Part shown: positions 16,703 through 24,156 of the stretch, in pieces | Position numbering within the stretch: position 1 is the stretch's first letter | Layout of the letters: every line of letters starts with the position of its first letter | NCBI GenBank assembly: GCA_900541355.1 | Contig: UQJU01000009.1 | Coordinates: forward strand, 1-46,990 | DNA from: Candidatus Avelusimicrobium fimicolum | GTDB taxonomy: Bacteria; Elusimicrobiota; Elusimicrobia; Elusimicrobiales; Elusimicrobiaceae | Direction of reading: 5' to 3' | DNA: 46,990 nucleotides | Position numbers and translations under genes: made by a program | Notes under the pieces: model-generated | What the model was told of the DNA's origin: nothing | The model's database searches: none | What the model saw: the letters and a program-made list of their open reading frames with translations, nothing else

Positions 16703-17737
16703 ATGAACCTGTTTCTGCGCGCGATGTGTGTTTTATCGTTTTTCTTTTTTGCGTCAGGTCCGCTTGTGGCGCAAAGTGTGCGCGCGTTTGTGCCCCGTGC
16801 CTTTAAAACCCCTTTTAAAGTGCCTGTCCGACCGGTGATTCAGGTTCCTTCTTTTGTTTCCGTTCCTCCTGCCAAGGTTATTTCTATGCACCTGGATGTG
16901 CAAAAGGCAATATCTTCCAGTGTGTTGAAACCGGGCATCATGACACATTTATCTAATTGGCATATTAAGGATTTGCCCGGCGGGATCATGCAAATTTCTA
17001 TTCCGCAGAAATATCTTTTATTGGCGGACTCCCACGCTGCTTCCCGCGCGGTGGCAATGGTCCAAAAACATAAAAAATTATCAAAACCACAAGCGCTCTC
17101 TTGGCTGGCAGAGCACCCCGAACAGGCCGCTCTTATTTATGGGCTCCCGCGCTTTACGGGGCAGGCGTATGTTATCCGCGATTTAAAAGCCGTCCAATGG
17201 CAGGAAAACCCGTGGGAGGAAAATGCCGCCCTGCGCAATACTCCGTATCCGGCTCCGCGCTACGCGTTTGATTTACTGCGTGGAATGCGGTTGCACGCTG
17301 ACGGAGAAGATTTGCGTAATATCTTTAAAAACGGGCTTGACGTTAATAAGGCTTACGATTATCAAACCGCTTGGCCTGTGCTTCACTTTTCCCAAAATCC
17401 GGATTTCGCCGTTCGTTTTGCTATGAGCGAGGAAAAGCCTATTGCTATTATGCTACACGTTGGCGGCCTCCTGCCCCCGCATTACCGCACTCAAAGACTT
17501 CACATACAGGAATTTACCACGCCCAAAAGTATCCCTACCAAGCGGATTATGCAAATAAGTGCCTTTTTAAAGGTGGGGAAAACACCTTGCTGGGGACAGT
17601 TGGATTTGTTGCCTAGCGGAAACTTTTTATTCCGCCCGTATGACACTTCTCTTACCAAAAGTGAAACATTTGTAGAGCGGGATTCTCACTTGCACGAAGT
17701 CCTTTCCCCGGACCGCATTCCGCGTCGTTCCAAATAA
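16703..17737 (+). CDS. Secreted protein with a putative ADP-ribosyltransferase-like C-terminal domain
   Basis: A 344-residue protein with a signal peptide (MNLFLRAMCVLSFFFFASG, cleavage after LVAQ), a Pro/Val-rich stretch to about residue 60, an unrecognised middle region, and a C-terminal domain (about 187-320) laid out like an ADP-ribosyltransferase: Y-x5-R-G (Arg193), then HFSQNPDFAVRFA (Ser230), resembling the ART S-x-S/N-P-x-x-A-x-x-FA strand, a beta strand PIAIMLHV, and QEFTTP with Glu270 where the catalytic Glu falls. The usual E-x-E is not met (Ile at -2). This assignment is by eye and tentative. The start at 16703 fits the signal peptide and -10 spacing. Confidence 0.55.
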   Translation: MNLFLRAMCVLSFFFFASGPLVAQSVRAFVPRAFKTPFKVPVRPVIQVPSFVSVPPAKVISMHLDVQKAISSSVLKPGIMTHLSNWHIKDLPGGIMQISIPQKYLLLADSHAASRAVAMVQKHKKLSKPQALSWLAEHPEQAALIYGLPRFTGQAYVIRDLKAVQWQENPWEENAALRNTPYPAPRYAFDLLRGMRLHADGEDLRNIFKNGLDVNKAYDYQTAWPVLHFSQNPDFAVRFAMSEEKPIAIMLHVGGLLPPHYRTQRLHIQEFTTPKSIPTKRIMQISAFLKVGKTPCWGQLDLLPSGNFLFRPYDTSLTKSETFVERDSHLHEVLSPDRIPRRSK

Positions 17738-17767
17738 ATAGCGTTAGGGTTTTTAGCATAAAATTGG

Positions 17768-17773
17768 TACAAT
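17768..17773 (+). promoter_or_regulatory. -10 box for tRNA-Pro and the peptidase operon
   Basis: TACAAT, 9 bases before the tRNA 5' end. It would drive the tRNA and the two downstream genes together. Confidence 0.5.
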
Positions 17774-17782
17774 ATACACATT

Positions 17783-17855
17783 CGGGGCATGGCTCAAGTG
17801 GTAGAGCGCCCGCTTTGGGAGCGGGAGGTTCCCGGTTCAAGTCCGGGTGCCCCGA
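17783..17855 (+). tRNA. tRNA-Pro (TGG)
   Basis: A 73-base tRNA: acceptor CGGGGCA/TGCCCCG, anticodon stem CCCGC/GCGGG around TTTGGGA (anticodon TGG), T-arm CCCGG-TTCAAGT-CCGGG. CCA is not encoded. Only 13 bases separate it from the ATG of the next gene, and no terminator intervenes. Confidence 0.93.
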
Positions 17856-17868
17856 TAAAGGTTTTTAT

Positions 17869-18819
17869 ATGTCCAAGCAGCGTTCCTGTATTCTCAATCT
17901 TTTGCACTCTCCTGCCGATATAGCGGAAGAAAATTTTGCCGACGGTATCCAAACGGTTACATCACTTGTTTTTAAAACATCTTTTCCCTTTTCTTCTCTT
18001 GTGTTGTCGGCGGGGTTTCGTTCCCCTGCGGACGGTTGGCTGTTGTTGGAAGCGCAGGTGTGCGTACAAGATAAATGGAGCGGGTTTTATAAGTTGGGGC
18101 TTCTGTCCGGCAAAATGAAGAGCAGTTTCCCGGCGCAACAGGATCATTTTGCCCGCGTGGCAACGGATGAATTGGTTTTATCCGTTCCGGCAGAGGCCTA
18201 CCGGTTCCGTTTAAAATTATTCGGCGGGGCGGAGATAACCCTGCTTGCCGCAACGGCAGTGGGGGCTTCTTTCTCGTATGATGAAAAAAGTGCCTCGCGC
18301 CTGCCGGCGGGTGTATTTGTACACGGAATAGAACCGATTTCCCAAATGGAGCAAAATCACCCGGACCGCCGCCGTATTTGCAGTCCGACATCGCTTTGTA
18401 TGGCATTAAATGCGTTGGGCTTTAAAACCGCTTTAAAAGATTTGTTGCCCGAAGTCTTTGACCAAACGGCGGGCATTTTCGGCAACTGGGTATTTAACGT
18501 AGTCGCGGCTTCGTCGCGCGGAGCGGAAGCATATGTCCGGCGGTTTAGTGTGTTGGATGAATTGAAAGATTTTGTAACGGAAAAATCTTTGGTGGTGGCC
18601 AGTATCGGCTATAACCGCGGGGAACTCGCGGGCGCGGCCATAGAGCATACTCCGGGGCATTTGGTATTAATTAGGGGCTGGAAAGACGGAAAAATTTTAG
18701 TGGCGGACCCGGCCGCTTTAAAACAAGATTTGGTTTTACGCGCCTATGATGCGCGGGAATTTGCAAAAGCGTGGCTGTGTAATAAAAAAGGTGCCGCGTA
18801 TGTGGTGAGGAAAAAATGA
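17869..18819 (+). CDS. C39-like (papain-fold) cysteine peptidase family protein
   Basis: A 316-residue protein whose C-terminal half matches the peptidase C39-like fold: Cys171 in RRICSPTSLCMAL, His264 in TPGHLVLIRGW and Asp280 in VADPAA form the expected catalytic triad. The first 150 residues look like a beta-rich domain. No signal peptide is visible, which is odd for this group. The ATG follows tRNA-Pro by 13 bases with a weak AAAGG, so its message would be released by tRNA 3' processing. It overlaps the next gene, a peptide-binding lipoprotein, by 4 bases, which suggests a peptide-handling unit. Confidence 0.8.
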   Translation: MSKQRSCILNLLHSPADIAEENFADGIQTVTSLVFKTSFPFSSLVLSAGFRSPADGWLLLEAQVCVQDKWSGFYKLGLLSGKMKSSFPAQQDHFARVATDELVLSVPAEAYRFRLKLFGGAEITLLAATAVGASFSYDEKSASRLPAGVFVHGIEPISQMEQNHPDRRRICSPTSLCMALNALGFKTALKDLLPEVFDQTAGIFGNWVFNVVAASSRGAEAYVRRFSVLDELKDFVTEKSLVVASIGYNRGELAGAAIEHTPGHLVLIRGWKDGKILVADPAALKQDLVLRAYDAREFAKAWLCNKKGAAYVVRKK

Positions 18820-20546
18820 AGAAATGTATATTGCTTTTGTTAGCCGTGTTGTTGGTTTCGGCCTGTGCCAAACAAGATATGAAAGATACCTTAGTAGTGG
18901 CGCATAAAGGGGAAATGGAATCCCTGGACCCGGTTTATTCTTATGACGGGGTAACGCACGGTCTGCTAATTAACGTGTATGACACGCTGTTGAAATTTGA
19001 CGGAGCCTCGCTGACCGATTTGCTCCCGTCCGTTTCTGCGGCGGTGCCCAGCAAAGACAACGGACTCATTTCCGCTGACGGACGCACTTATACTTTTCCC
19101 ATCCGCAAAGGGATTAAATTCCAAGGCGGGGAAGACCTGACCCCCGAGGATGTGCGCTATTCTCTGTTGCGCTTTCTTCTGTCAGACGTATCCGGCGGGC
19201 CGTCCAGTTTGCTGTTGGAGCCGATTTTGGGAGTGTCTTCTACGCGTAATGACAAGGGCGAAATTATAGTTGATTTTAAAGAGGCGGCCAATGCCGTCCG
19301 CGTGGAAGGCGATAATGTGGTGGTAACGCTCAAACGTCCGTTTGCGCCGTTTCTCTCTATTGTGGCGCGGTGGGGGTACATTGTCAGCAAAGAGTGGGCG
19401 GTCTCCCACGGCGCGTGGGACGGTACGGAAGAAACGTGGAAAAAGTTTAATAACTTTGCCAAAGATTCCTCTCCTTTTTTTGCTGCGGCCAACGGCTCGG
19501 GGCCGTTCAGCGTGGCGCGCTGGGATATTGCCGCCAAGCGCCTGACATTGTCCGCCAACGAGAATTATTTTGCGGGCGCGCCCAAATTAAAATTTATCCA
19601 TATGCTGACCGTGGACGAACCTTCCACCTTGCGCCTAATGCTGGAAACGGGCGACGCTGATGTGGCGGAAATTTCCACCAAATTTGCGGAGCAAATTAAG
19701 GGAAATCCGGAAGTAACTCTGTACGATAATTTGCCCCGTTTGCGCACGGATCCGGTCATCTTTTTTACGCTTGATATCAATATGCAGGCCAACCCGGATG
19801 TCGGTTCCGGCAAGTTGGACGGCCAGGGTATCCCGGCAGATTTTTTTGCCGATAAAAATTTGCGCCAAGCCTTTGAATATGCGTTTGACTATGAATCTTT
19901 TTTAAAGGAATCTATGGGCGGCCGCGGGGAGCGTGCTATCGGTCCGGCTCCGGCTGGACTTGTAAAATACGACAAGAATTTTAAACAGTATTCTTTTGAT
20001 TTGAAAAAAGCCGAAGAACTGTTTAAAAAGGCTTGGGGCGGAGAAGTGTGGAAAAAAGGTTTTAAATTTACCATTACCTACAACACCAGCGGGGATATGC
20101 GCCAAATTGCAAGCGAAATTTTAAAACGCAATGTGGAAAGTTTAAACCCCAAATTTCAAATTGATTTGCGCGGCGTAACGTGGCCGTCTTTCTTGGAGAA
20201 AACTGCCAAACGCCAGATGCCGGTGTGGGCGCGCGGTTGGGTGGCCGATTATGCTGATGCGCACAATTTCTATTTTCCGTTCTTGCACAGCCAGGGACGT
20301 TATGCCCTTTCGCAAGGGTACAAAAATCCGCAGGTAGATAAACTGATAGAGCAGGCCGTGTCGGAAACCAATTTTGCAAAACGCAGTGCATTGTATAAAC
20401 AGGTACATAACCTGATGCACGAGGACGCAATGCAGATTTACACCGTTCACCCCACGGGATTGTGGGCAATGCGCAAAAATGTAAAAGGTTTTACGGATAA
20501 CCCGGTGTATATGGGCATTTATTTCTACCCGATGTTTAAAGAATAG
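18816..20546 (+). CDS. Extracellular solute-binding lipoprotein, family 5 (oligopeptide/dipeptide type)
   Basis: A 576-residue lipoprotein with lipobox LVSAC (Cys17) and the SBP family 5 layout: TLVVAHKGEMESLDP at the N-terminus, PSVSAAVP, the signature FPIRKGIKFQGGEDLTPEDV, then DKNLRQAFEYAFDYESFL and WGGEVWKKGFKFTI lobes. It binds peptides, or sometimes nickel or sugars, for an ABC importer; no permease or ATPase gene is adjacent. ATGA overlap with the C39-like peptidase gene implies coupled translation, consistent with capturing peptides that the peptidase releases or trims. Confidence 0.9.
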   Translation: MKKCILLLLAVLLVSACAKQDMKDTLVVAHKGEMESLDPVYSYDGVTHGLLINVYDTLLKFDGASLTDLLPSVSAAVPSKDNGLISADGRTYTFPIRKGIKFQGGEDLTPEDVRYSLLRFLLSDVSGGPSSLLLEPILGVSSTRNDKGEIIVDFKEAANAVRVEGDNVVVTLKRPFAPFLSIVARWGYIVSKEWAVSHGAWDGTEETWKKFNNFAKDSSPFFAAANGSGPFSVARWDIAAKRLTLSANENYFAGAPKLKFIHMLTVDEPSTLRLMLETGDADVAEISTKFAEQIKGNPEVTLYDNLPRLRTDPVIFFTLDINMQANPDVGSGKLDGQGIPADFFADKNLRQAFEYAFDYESFLKESMGGRGERAIGPAPAGLVKYDKNFKQYSFDLKKAEELFKKAWGGEVWKKGFKFTITYNTSGDMRQIASEILKRNVESLNPKFQIDLRGVTWPSFLEKTAKRQMPVWARGWVADYADAHNFYFPFLHSQGRYALSQGYKNPQVDKLIEQAVSETNFAKRSALYKQVHNLMHEDAMQIYTVHPTGLWAMRKNVKGFTDNPVYMGIYFYPMFKE

Positions 20547-20573
20547 TTATTGGGGTGGAATTTGTGATTGCGC

Positions 20574-20608
20574 GCGGGGCGGGGATATATTTCCGTGCCC
20601 CGCTTTTA
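20574..20608 (+). terminator. Terminator after the binding-protein gene
   Basis: Stem GCGGGGC/GCCCCGC (20574-20580, 20597-20603) followed by TTTTA. Confidence 0.7.
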
Positions 20609-20617
20609 TATGTATAT

Positions 20618-20646
20618 TTGCTTTTCTTGTCCCAAAGTGTTATAAT
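20618..20646 (+). promoter_or_regulatory. Promoter of the initiator-type tRNA
   Basis: TTGCTT, 17 bases, TATAAT (20641-20646). The mature tRNA starts 6 bases after the -10 box, so transcription may begin at or next to tRNA position 1. Confidence 0.7.
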
Positions 20647-20651
20647 AACAT

Positions 20652-20725
20652 TGCGGGGTAGAGAAGCCTGGTATCTCGCAAGGCCCATAACCTTGAGATC
20701 ACTGGTTCAAATCCAGTCCCCGCAA
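20652..20725 (+). tRNA. Initiator-type tRNA-Met (CAT), atypical
   Basis: A 74-base tRNA: acceptor TGCGGGG/CCCCGCA, D-stem GAGA/TCTC with the initiator A11-U24 pair and loop AGCCTGGTA, anticodon stem CAAGG/CCTTG around CCCATAA (anticodon CAT), T-arm ACTGG-TTCAAAT-CCAGT. CCA is not encoded. Two oddities: position 33 is C, not the near-universal U, and the three G-C pairs of bacterial initiators are reduced to two (A29-U41). Confidence 0.85.
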
Positions 20726-20739
20726 TGTTTTTTATGATT

Positions 20740-20764
20740 ACCGCCCGTTACGGGCGGTTTTTTT
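20740..20764 (+). terminator. Terminator of the initiator-type tRNA
   Basis: Perfect stem ACCGCCCG/CGGGCGGT with loop TTA and a run of T. Confidence 0.9.
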
Positions 20765-20825
20765 ATGCCCATTTTTTATGTACAATAGAAAAGAATTGCA
20801 TATAGGGTTTATGTTAGGAGGAAAA

Positions 20826-21836
20826 ATGAACGTATTTATTTTTATTGGCGGGAATAAAAACTTTACCGCCACCCGCCTGGGGGTAAAATTAGGGGAAGAG
20901 TTACAGCAAAAAGGTTTTAAGGTTTCGTTAGCCTGCGTAAAGGGTAAGTTGAAAACCGATACGGCTTTGCCGGTTTATGAATATACCGCATCAGCCAAGC
21001 CGAAAACCTTGGCAAACACGCTTAAAAAAGAACACGCCGATTTTGTTGTTTCTTTTATGAGTTTGTCCGGCTGTGCGGCGGCGCAAGAAGCGGGGCTGCC
21101 GTTTGCTTATGCCGAAAAAGAGGGTTTTAAAGAGGATAAGCCGTCCAAAGACAAAAAGAGTTTGCTCAAAAAAGCCAAACAGGTTTTTGTTATTAAAACC
21201 TCGGATAAGCCTCTTAATAAAAAAACTTATTCCGGCCTGAAAGTACACGAAGTTACCAATCCTGCCGTATGGGTGGAACATTATAATTACAACAAGCCTG
21301 CCTGCTTTAAAAAGGAAAATAACATTGTGGCTGTGGGAAAATTGGTTAAGGAAAGCGGTTTTGATAATCTGCTAAAAACCTGGGCACGCTTGGCTCCGGC
21401 GCATACCACCTGGCACTTAACGATTGTGGGCGACGGCACAGGAAAGACGGCCTTGCAAAAATTTATTACCAAAAACCATTTGCAGGCCAGTACCGAAATT
21501 GTGCCCGCGCAAACGGATGTGTATAGCCTGTTGCGCAACGCAGATATTTTTGCCTACCCGGCCTTGAATCCGGCGGAAGCCGATATCTTGCTAGATGCTA
21601 TGGCAAGCAAACTTCCGTGCGTAGCGTGCGAGTCAGCCCCTGTTACAGCATTGGTGTCCAATGGTATTAACGGCCTCATTGTCAACGCGGGCGAGGAAGA
21701 GCCGTTTACGATTGCGCTGGATGAGTTAATGGTAAATTGGGGCAAGCGTGTAGGCCTGGCCGTGGAAGCCAGCAAACTAAAAGACAAATATCCGTTTGAA
21801 GATTTTGTCTGTGCGTTTGCGCAGTTGCTTTATTAA
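20826..21836 (+). CDS. Glycosyltransferase family 4-like protein
   Basis: A 336-residue GT-B protein. The C-terminal Rossmann half is recognisable: NIVAVGKLVKESGFDNLLKT, WHLTIVGDGTGKTALQK and ADIFAYPALNPAEADILLDAMASKLP, the last matching the GT4 E-x7-E region but with Asp in place of the second Glu. The N-terminal half is Lys-rich and weakly conserved. It probably builds surface polysaccharide or lipopolysaccharide core at the cytoplasmic membrane. AGGAGG just upstream selects ATG 20826 over upstream in-frame codons. A terminator separates it from the next glycosyltransferase. Confidence 0.82.
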   Translation: MNVFIFIGGNKNFTATRLGVKLGEELQQKGFKVSLACVKGKLKTDTALPVYEYTASAKPKTLANTLKKEHADFVVSFMSLSGCAAAQEAGLPFAYAEKEGFKEDKPSKDKKSLLKKAKQVFVIKTSDKPLNKKTYSGLKVHEVTNPAVWVEHYNYNKPACFKKENNIVAVGKLVKESGFDNLLKTWARLAPAHTTWHLTIVGDGTGKTALQKFITKNHLQASTEIVPAQTDVYSLLRNADIFAYPALNPAEADILLDAMASKLPCVACESAPVTALVSNGINGLIVNAGEEEPFTIALDELMVNWGKRVGLAVEASKLKDKYPFEDFVCAFAQLLY

Positions 21837-21842
21837 TTTGTG

Positions 21843-21869
21843 CCCGGCGGTTTTAAGGCCGGGTTTTTT
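21843..21869 (+). terminator. Terminator or attenuator between glycosyltransferase genes
   Basis: Stem CCCGGC/GCCGGG followed by six T, immediately before the AAGGAG site of the next gene. Confidence 0.65.
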
Positions 21870-21883
21870 ATAAGGAGTTTACC

Positions 21884-22966
21884 GTGCGTATTACTTGTGT
21901 GATAGGGACCTTGGGCGGCGGCGGAGCAGAGCGCGTAATGACGTATTTGTGCGCGGGGCTTGCCTCGCGGGGACATCAAGTAACACTGCTGACATTAGAT
22001 GATTCAATGCCGGATTTTTACCAAACTCCTGCTTCTGTACTGCGCGTGCGGGAGCATTTGGGCGCGTTTAAAGAGTCCGGATTTTGGGGCAGTTTTCCCC
22101 GCTTGTGGCGTTTGATGCGCGCGGTGGCCGATACGCGCCCGGATGTGGTCATTAGTTTTATGACAATTAGCGTGTTAGCCGCCTGTTGGCTCTTACGCGT
22201 TCCGTATATTTATGCAGACCATTTGGACGTGCGGCACTTGGAATATTCGCGTAAGTGGCAGATTTTGCGTAATTTTTTATTAGCGCGCGCCAGCCGTGTA
22301 ACCGTATTATCAGAGCGGGACCGCAAGTTTTTGGCAATGTATTTTCCCAAATGGCGCGCCAGCGTGGTTTATAATCCCGCAATGCCCTCAGATACGCAAA
22401 AATATCCGCGCCCCGCTTTTTTAGAACCCGGTAAAAAATATGTACTGGCTGTGGGCCGCTTGGTTAAACAAAAAGGGTTTGACCGCTTGTTGCAGGCTTG
22501 GCGGCGCATATGCGACGATTTTCCAAATTGGCGTTTGTGCTTAATTGGCGGCGGTCCGGACGAAGCGGAATTAAAGGGGCTGGCGGATACGCTTGATGTG
22601 CAGGCCAGTGTGCAATTTGTTCCGCCCATAAAAGGCTTGGCGTCCGTTTACCAACACGCGGACCTATATGCAATGTCTTCCCGCGCAGAGGGGTTTCCAA
22701 TGGTTTTATTAGAAGCAATGGCGGCGGGACTGCCGGCGGTCAGTTTTGCCTGCACCGGACCGGATGTGATTATCCGCAACGGCACAGACGGCTTTTTAGT
22801 CAAGCAAAACCATACCGACCAACTGGCTGCTAAACTTGCCGAACTGATGGCGGATGAAGAAATGCGGGCCGCCTTCGGGGCGCAGGCAAAGTTGGTAACG
22901 GAGCGTTTTTCGCTTGCGAACTATTTGGATGCCTACGAAAAATTATGTAAGGAAGCCGTAAAATGA
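21884..22966 (+). CDS. Glycosyltransferase family 4 protein
   Basis: A 360-residue GT4 enzyme with the retaining GT-B layout: N-terminal GTLGGGGAERVMTYLCAGLA donor-side loop, VLAVGRLVKQKGFDRLLQAW, LCLIGGGPDEAELK, and the E-x7-E motif in SRAEGFPMVLLEAMAAGLP. It likely transfers a sugar during O-antigen, core or glycan synthesis. Start is GTG at 21884 with AAGGAG 7 bases upstream. The stop overlaps the ATG of the following GT9 gene by 4 bases, so both act in one pathway. Confidence 0.9.
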   Translation: MRITCVIGTLGGGGAERVMTYLCAGLASRGHQVTLLTLDDSMPDFYQTPASVLRVREHLGAFKESGFWGSFPRLWRLMRAVADTRPDVVISFMTISVLAACWLLRVPYIYADHLDVRHLEYSRKWQILRNFLLARASRVTVLSERDRKFLAMYFPKWRASVVYNPAMPSDTQKYPRPAFLEPGKKYVLAVGRLVKQKGFDRLLQAWRRICDDFPNWRLCLIGGGPDEAELKGLADTLDVQASVQFVPPIKGLASVYQHADLYAMSSRAEGFPMVLLEAMAAGLPAVSFACTGPDVIIRNGTDGFLVKQNHTDQLAAKLAELMADEEMRAAFGAQAKLVTERFSLANYLDAYEKLCKEAVK

Positions 22967-24156
22967 ATTTTGAAGAGCCGCATATTAAAATCGGTTTATT
23001 GGACGTAAAACAGATGCTTAATTTACGCGGAAAGGATAGCCGCGTAGTTCGCTGGGCGATGAAATGGAGCCGGGTCAAAAAAAATTGGCTTGCTAAATAC
23101 CGCCACGGCGGACGCACGGTTCAACCGGGCGATAAGTTGCGCGTACTGTTTTGGCTGGCAGGAGGACTGGGCGACGGGGCTTGTGCTCGGCGGCTCGTTT
23201 TGGCGTACCGGGAGCAAATGCCGCACGCGGAATTTTTTATTTATGCCCAACTGCCGGATGTAGCACAAACATTGTTCGGGGCCGACAAAAAAACGACTAT
23301 TTTGACAGACGGTAACATTCGTTGGGCGGATTATGATTTATCCGTTCAGGTGTGTTTGACGGCCAAATTCTGGTACGCAGATGCGGCGCGTATTGCACAG
23401 TTGTCTCCTACCTTTCTCCCAGCATTTGAGCGCGCGCAGGAAGCCCAAAAAAATTTGGGAGAACTGCTTGAAGACCCATTTTTGACGGAAGCCGCTCTGG
23501 GCCGTTGGCTATATGCCTCTGGCGGGCGGCGGTTTGATTTGCTCTCCTATACGGGCGGGCTTGCCTTGCCGCACGAAGAAACGCGCCGCCTAAAAACGGA
23601 AACTAAAATTTTGGAAAAATACGGTTTGTCCGGTGTGTCCTATGTTACATTTCACGACGGCACCAGTTCTGCACAAGTTGTGGGGAAAAACCGCCCCACG
23701 CGCGCTTGGCCGGCGGTGCGCTGGTGCGAATTTTTCCGCTTGTTTAAGCGTGCATTTCCCCAAATTAAACTCGTGCAACTGGGAGGAAAAAACAGCCCGG
23801 TGTACGAAGAAGCCGATTTTAACCTGGTGGGTAAAACAACACTTTTGGATGTTCCGTCCCTCTTGCAAGGAGCCAAAGCGCATATTGATACGGAGAGCGG
23901 ACTCGTGCAACTGGCCCAGTATTTAGACGTAAAAAGTGTCGTGATTTTTGGTCCGACGAACCGGGAATTTTTTGGCTATGCTAAAAATATTAATTTGGCC
24001 GCCGGACCGTGCGGCGGATGTATGTGGAGTACGCCCGATTGGATGTTCGCTTGCCCGCTGGGGCATAAGGCGGCCCCTTGTACCGAAGCCGTGCGCGCAC
24101 AAGATGTATTAAAAGCGCTTAAAAAATTGCTGGTCCCCGCTAAAAGCGGTTTTTAA
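22963..24156 (+). CDS. Glycosyltransferase family 9-like (heptosyltransferase family) protein
   Basis: A 397-residue protein resembling ADP-heptose:LPS heptosyltransferases. GGLGDGACARRLVLAYRE near residue 68 matches the GxGD opening of GT9, LVQLGGKNSP the middle strand, and AKAHIDTESGLVQLAQYLDV plus VVIFGPTNREFFGY the C-terminal donor site. It carries an N-terminal extension of about 60 basic residues. It sits in an operon with the preceding GT4, so a role in LPS core assembly is likely. Its last 17 bases overlap the end of the convergent MurJ-like gene. Confidence 0.85.
   Translation: MNFEEPHIKIGLLDVKQMLNLRGKDSRVVRWAMKWSRVKKNWLAKYRHGGRTVQPGDKLRVLFWLAGGLGDGACARRLVLAYREQMPHAEFFIYAQLPDVAQTLFGADKKTTILTDGNIRWADYDLSVQVCLTAKFWYADAARIAQLSPTFLPAFERAQEAQKNLGELLEDPFLTEAALGRWLYASGGRRFDLLSYTGGLALPHEETRRLKTETKILEKYGLSGVSYVTFHDGTSSAQVVGKNRPTRAWPAVRWCEFFRLFKRAFPQIKLVQLGGKNSPVYEEADFNLVGKTTLLDVPSLLQGAKAHIDTESGLVQLAQYLDVKSVVIFGPTNREFFGYAKNINLAAGPCGGCMWSTPDWMFACPLGHKAAPCTEAVRAQDVLKALKKLLVPAKSGF
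24137..24154 (+). terminator. Terminator embedded in overlapping gene ends
   Basis: CCGC-TAAAA-GCGG-TTTTT lies inside the final codons of the GT9 gene and also includes the stop of the opposing gene. Confidence 0.5.
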
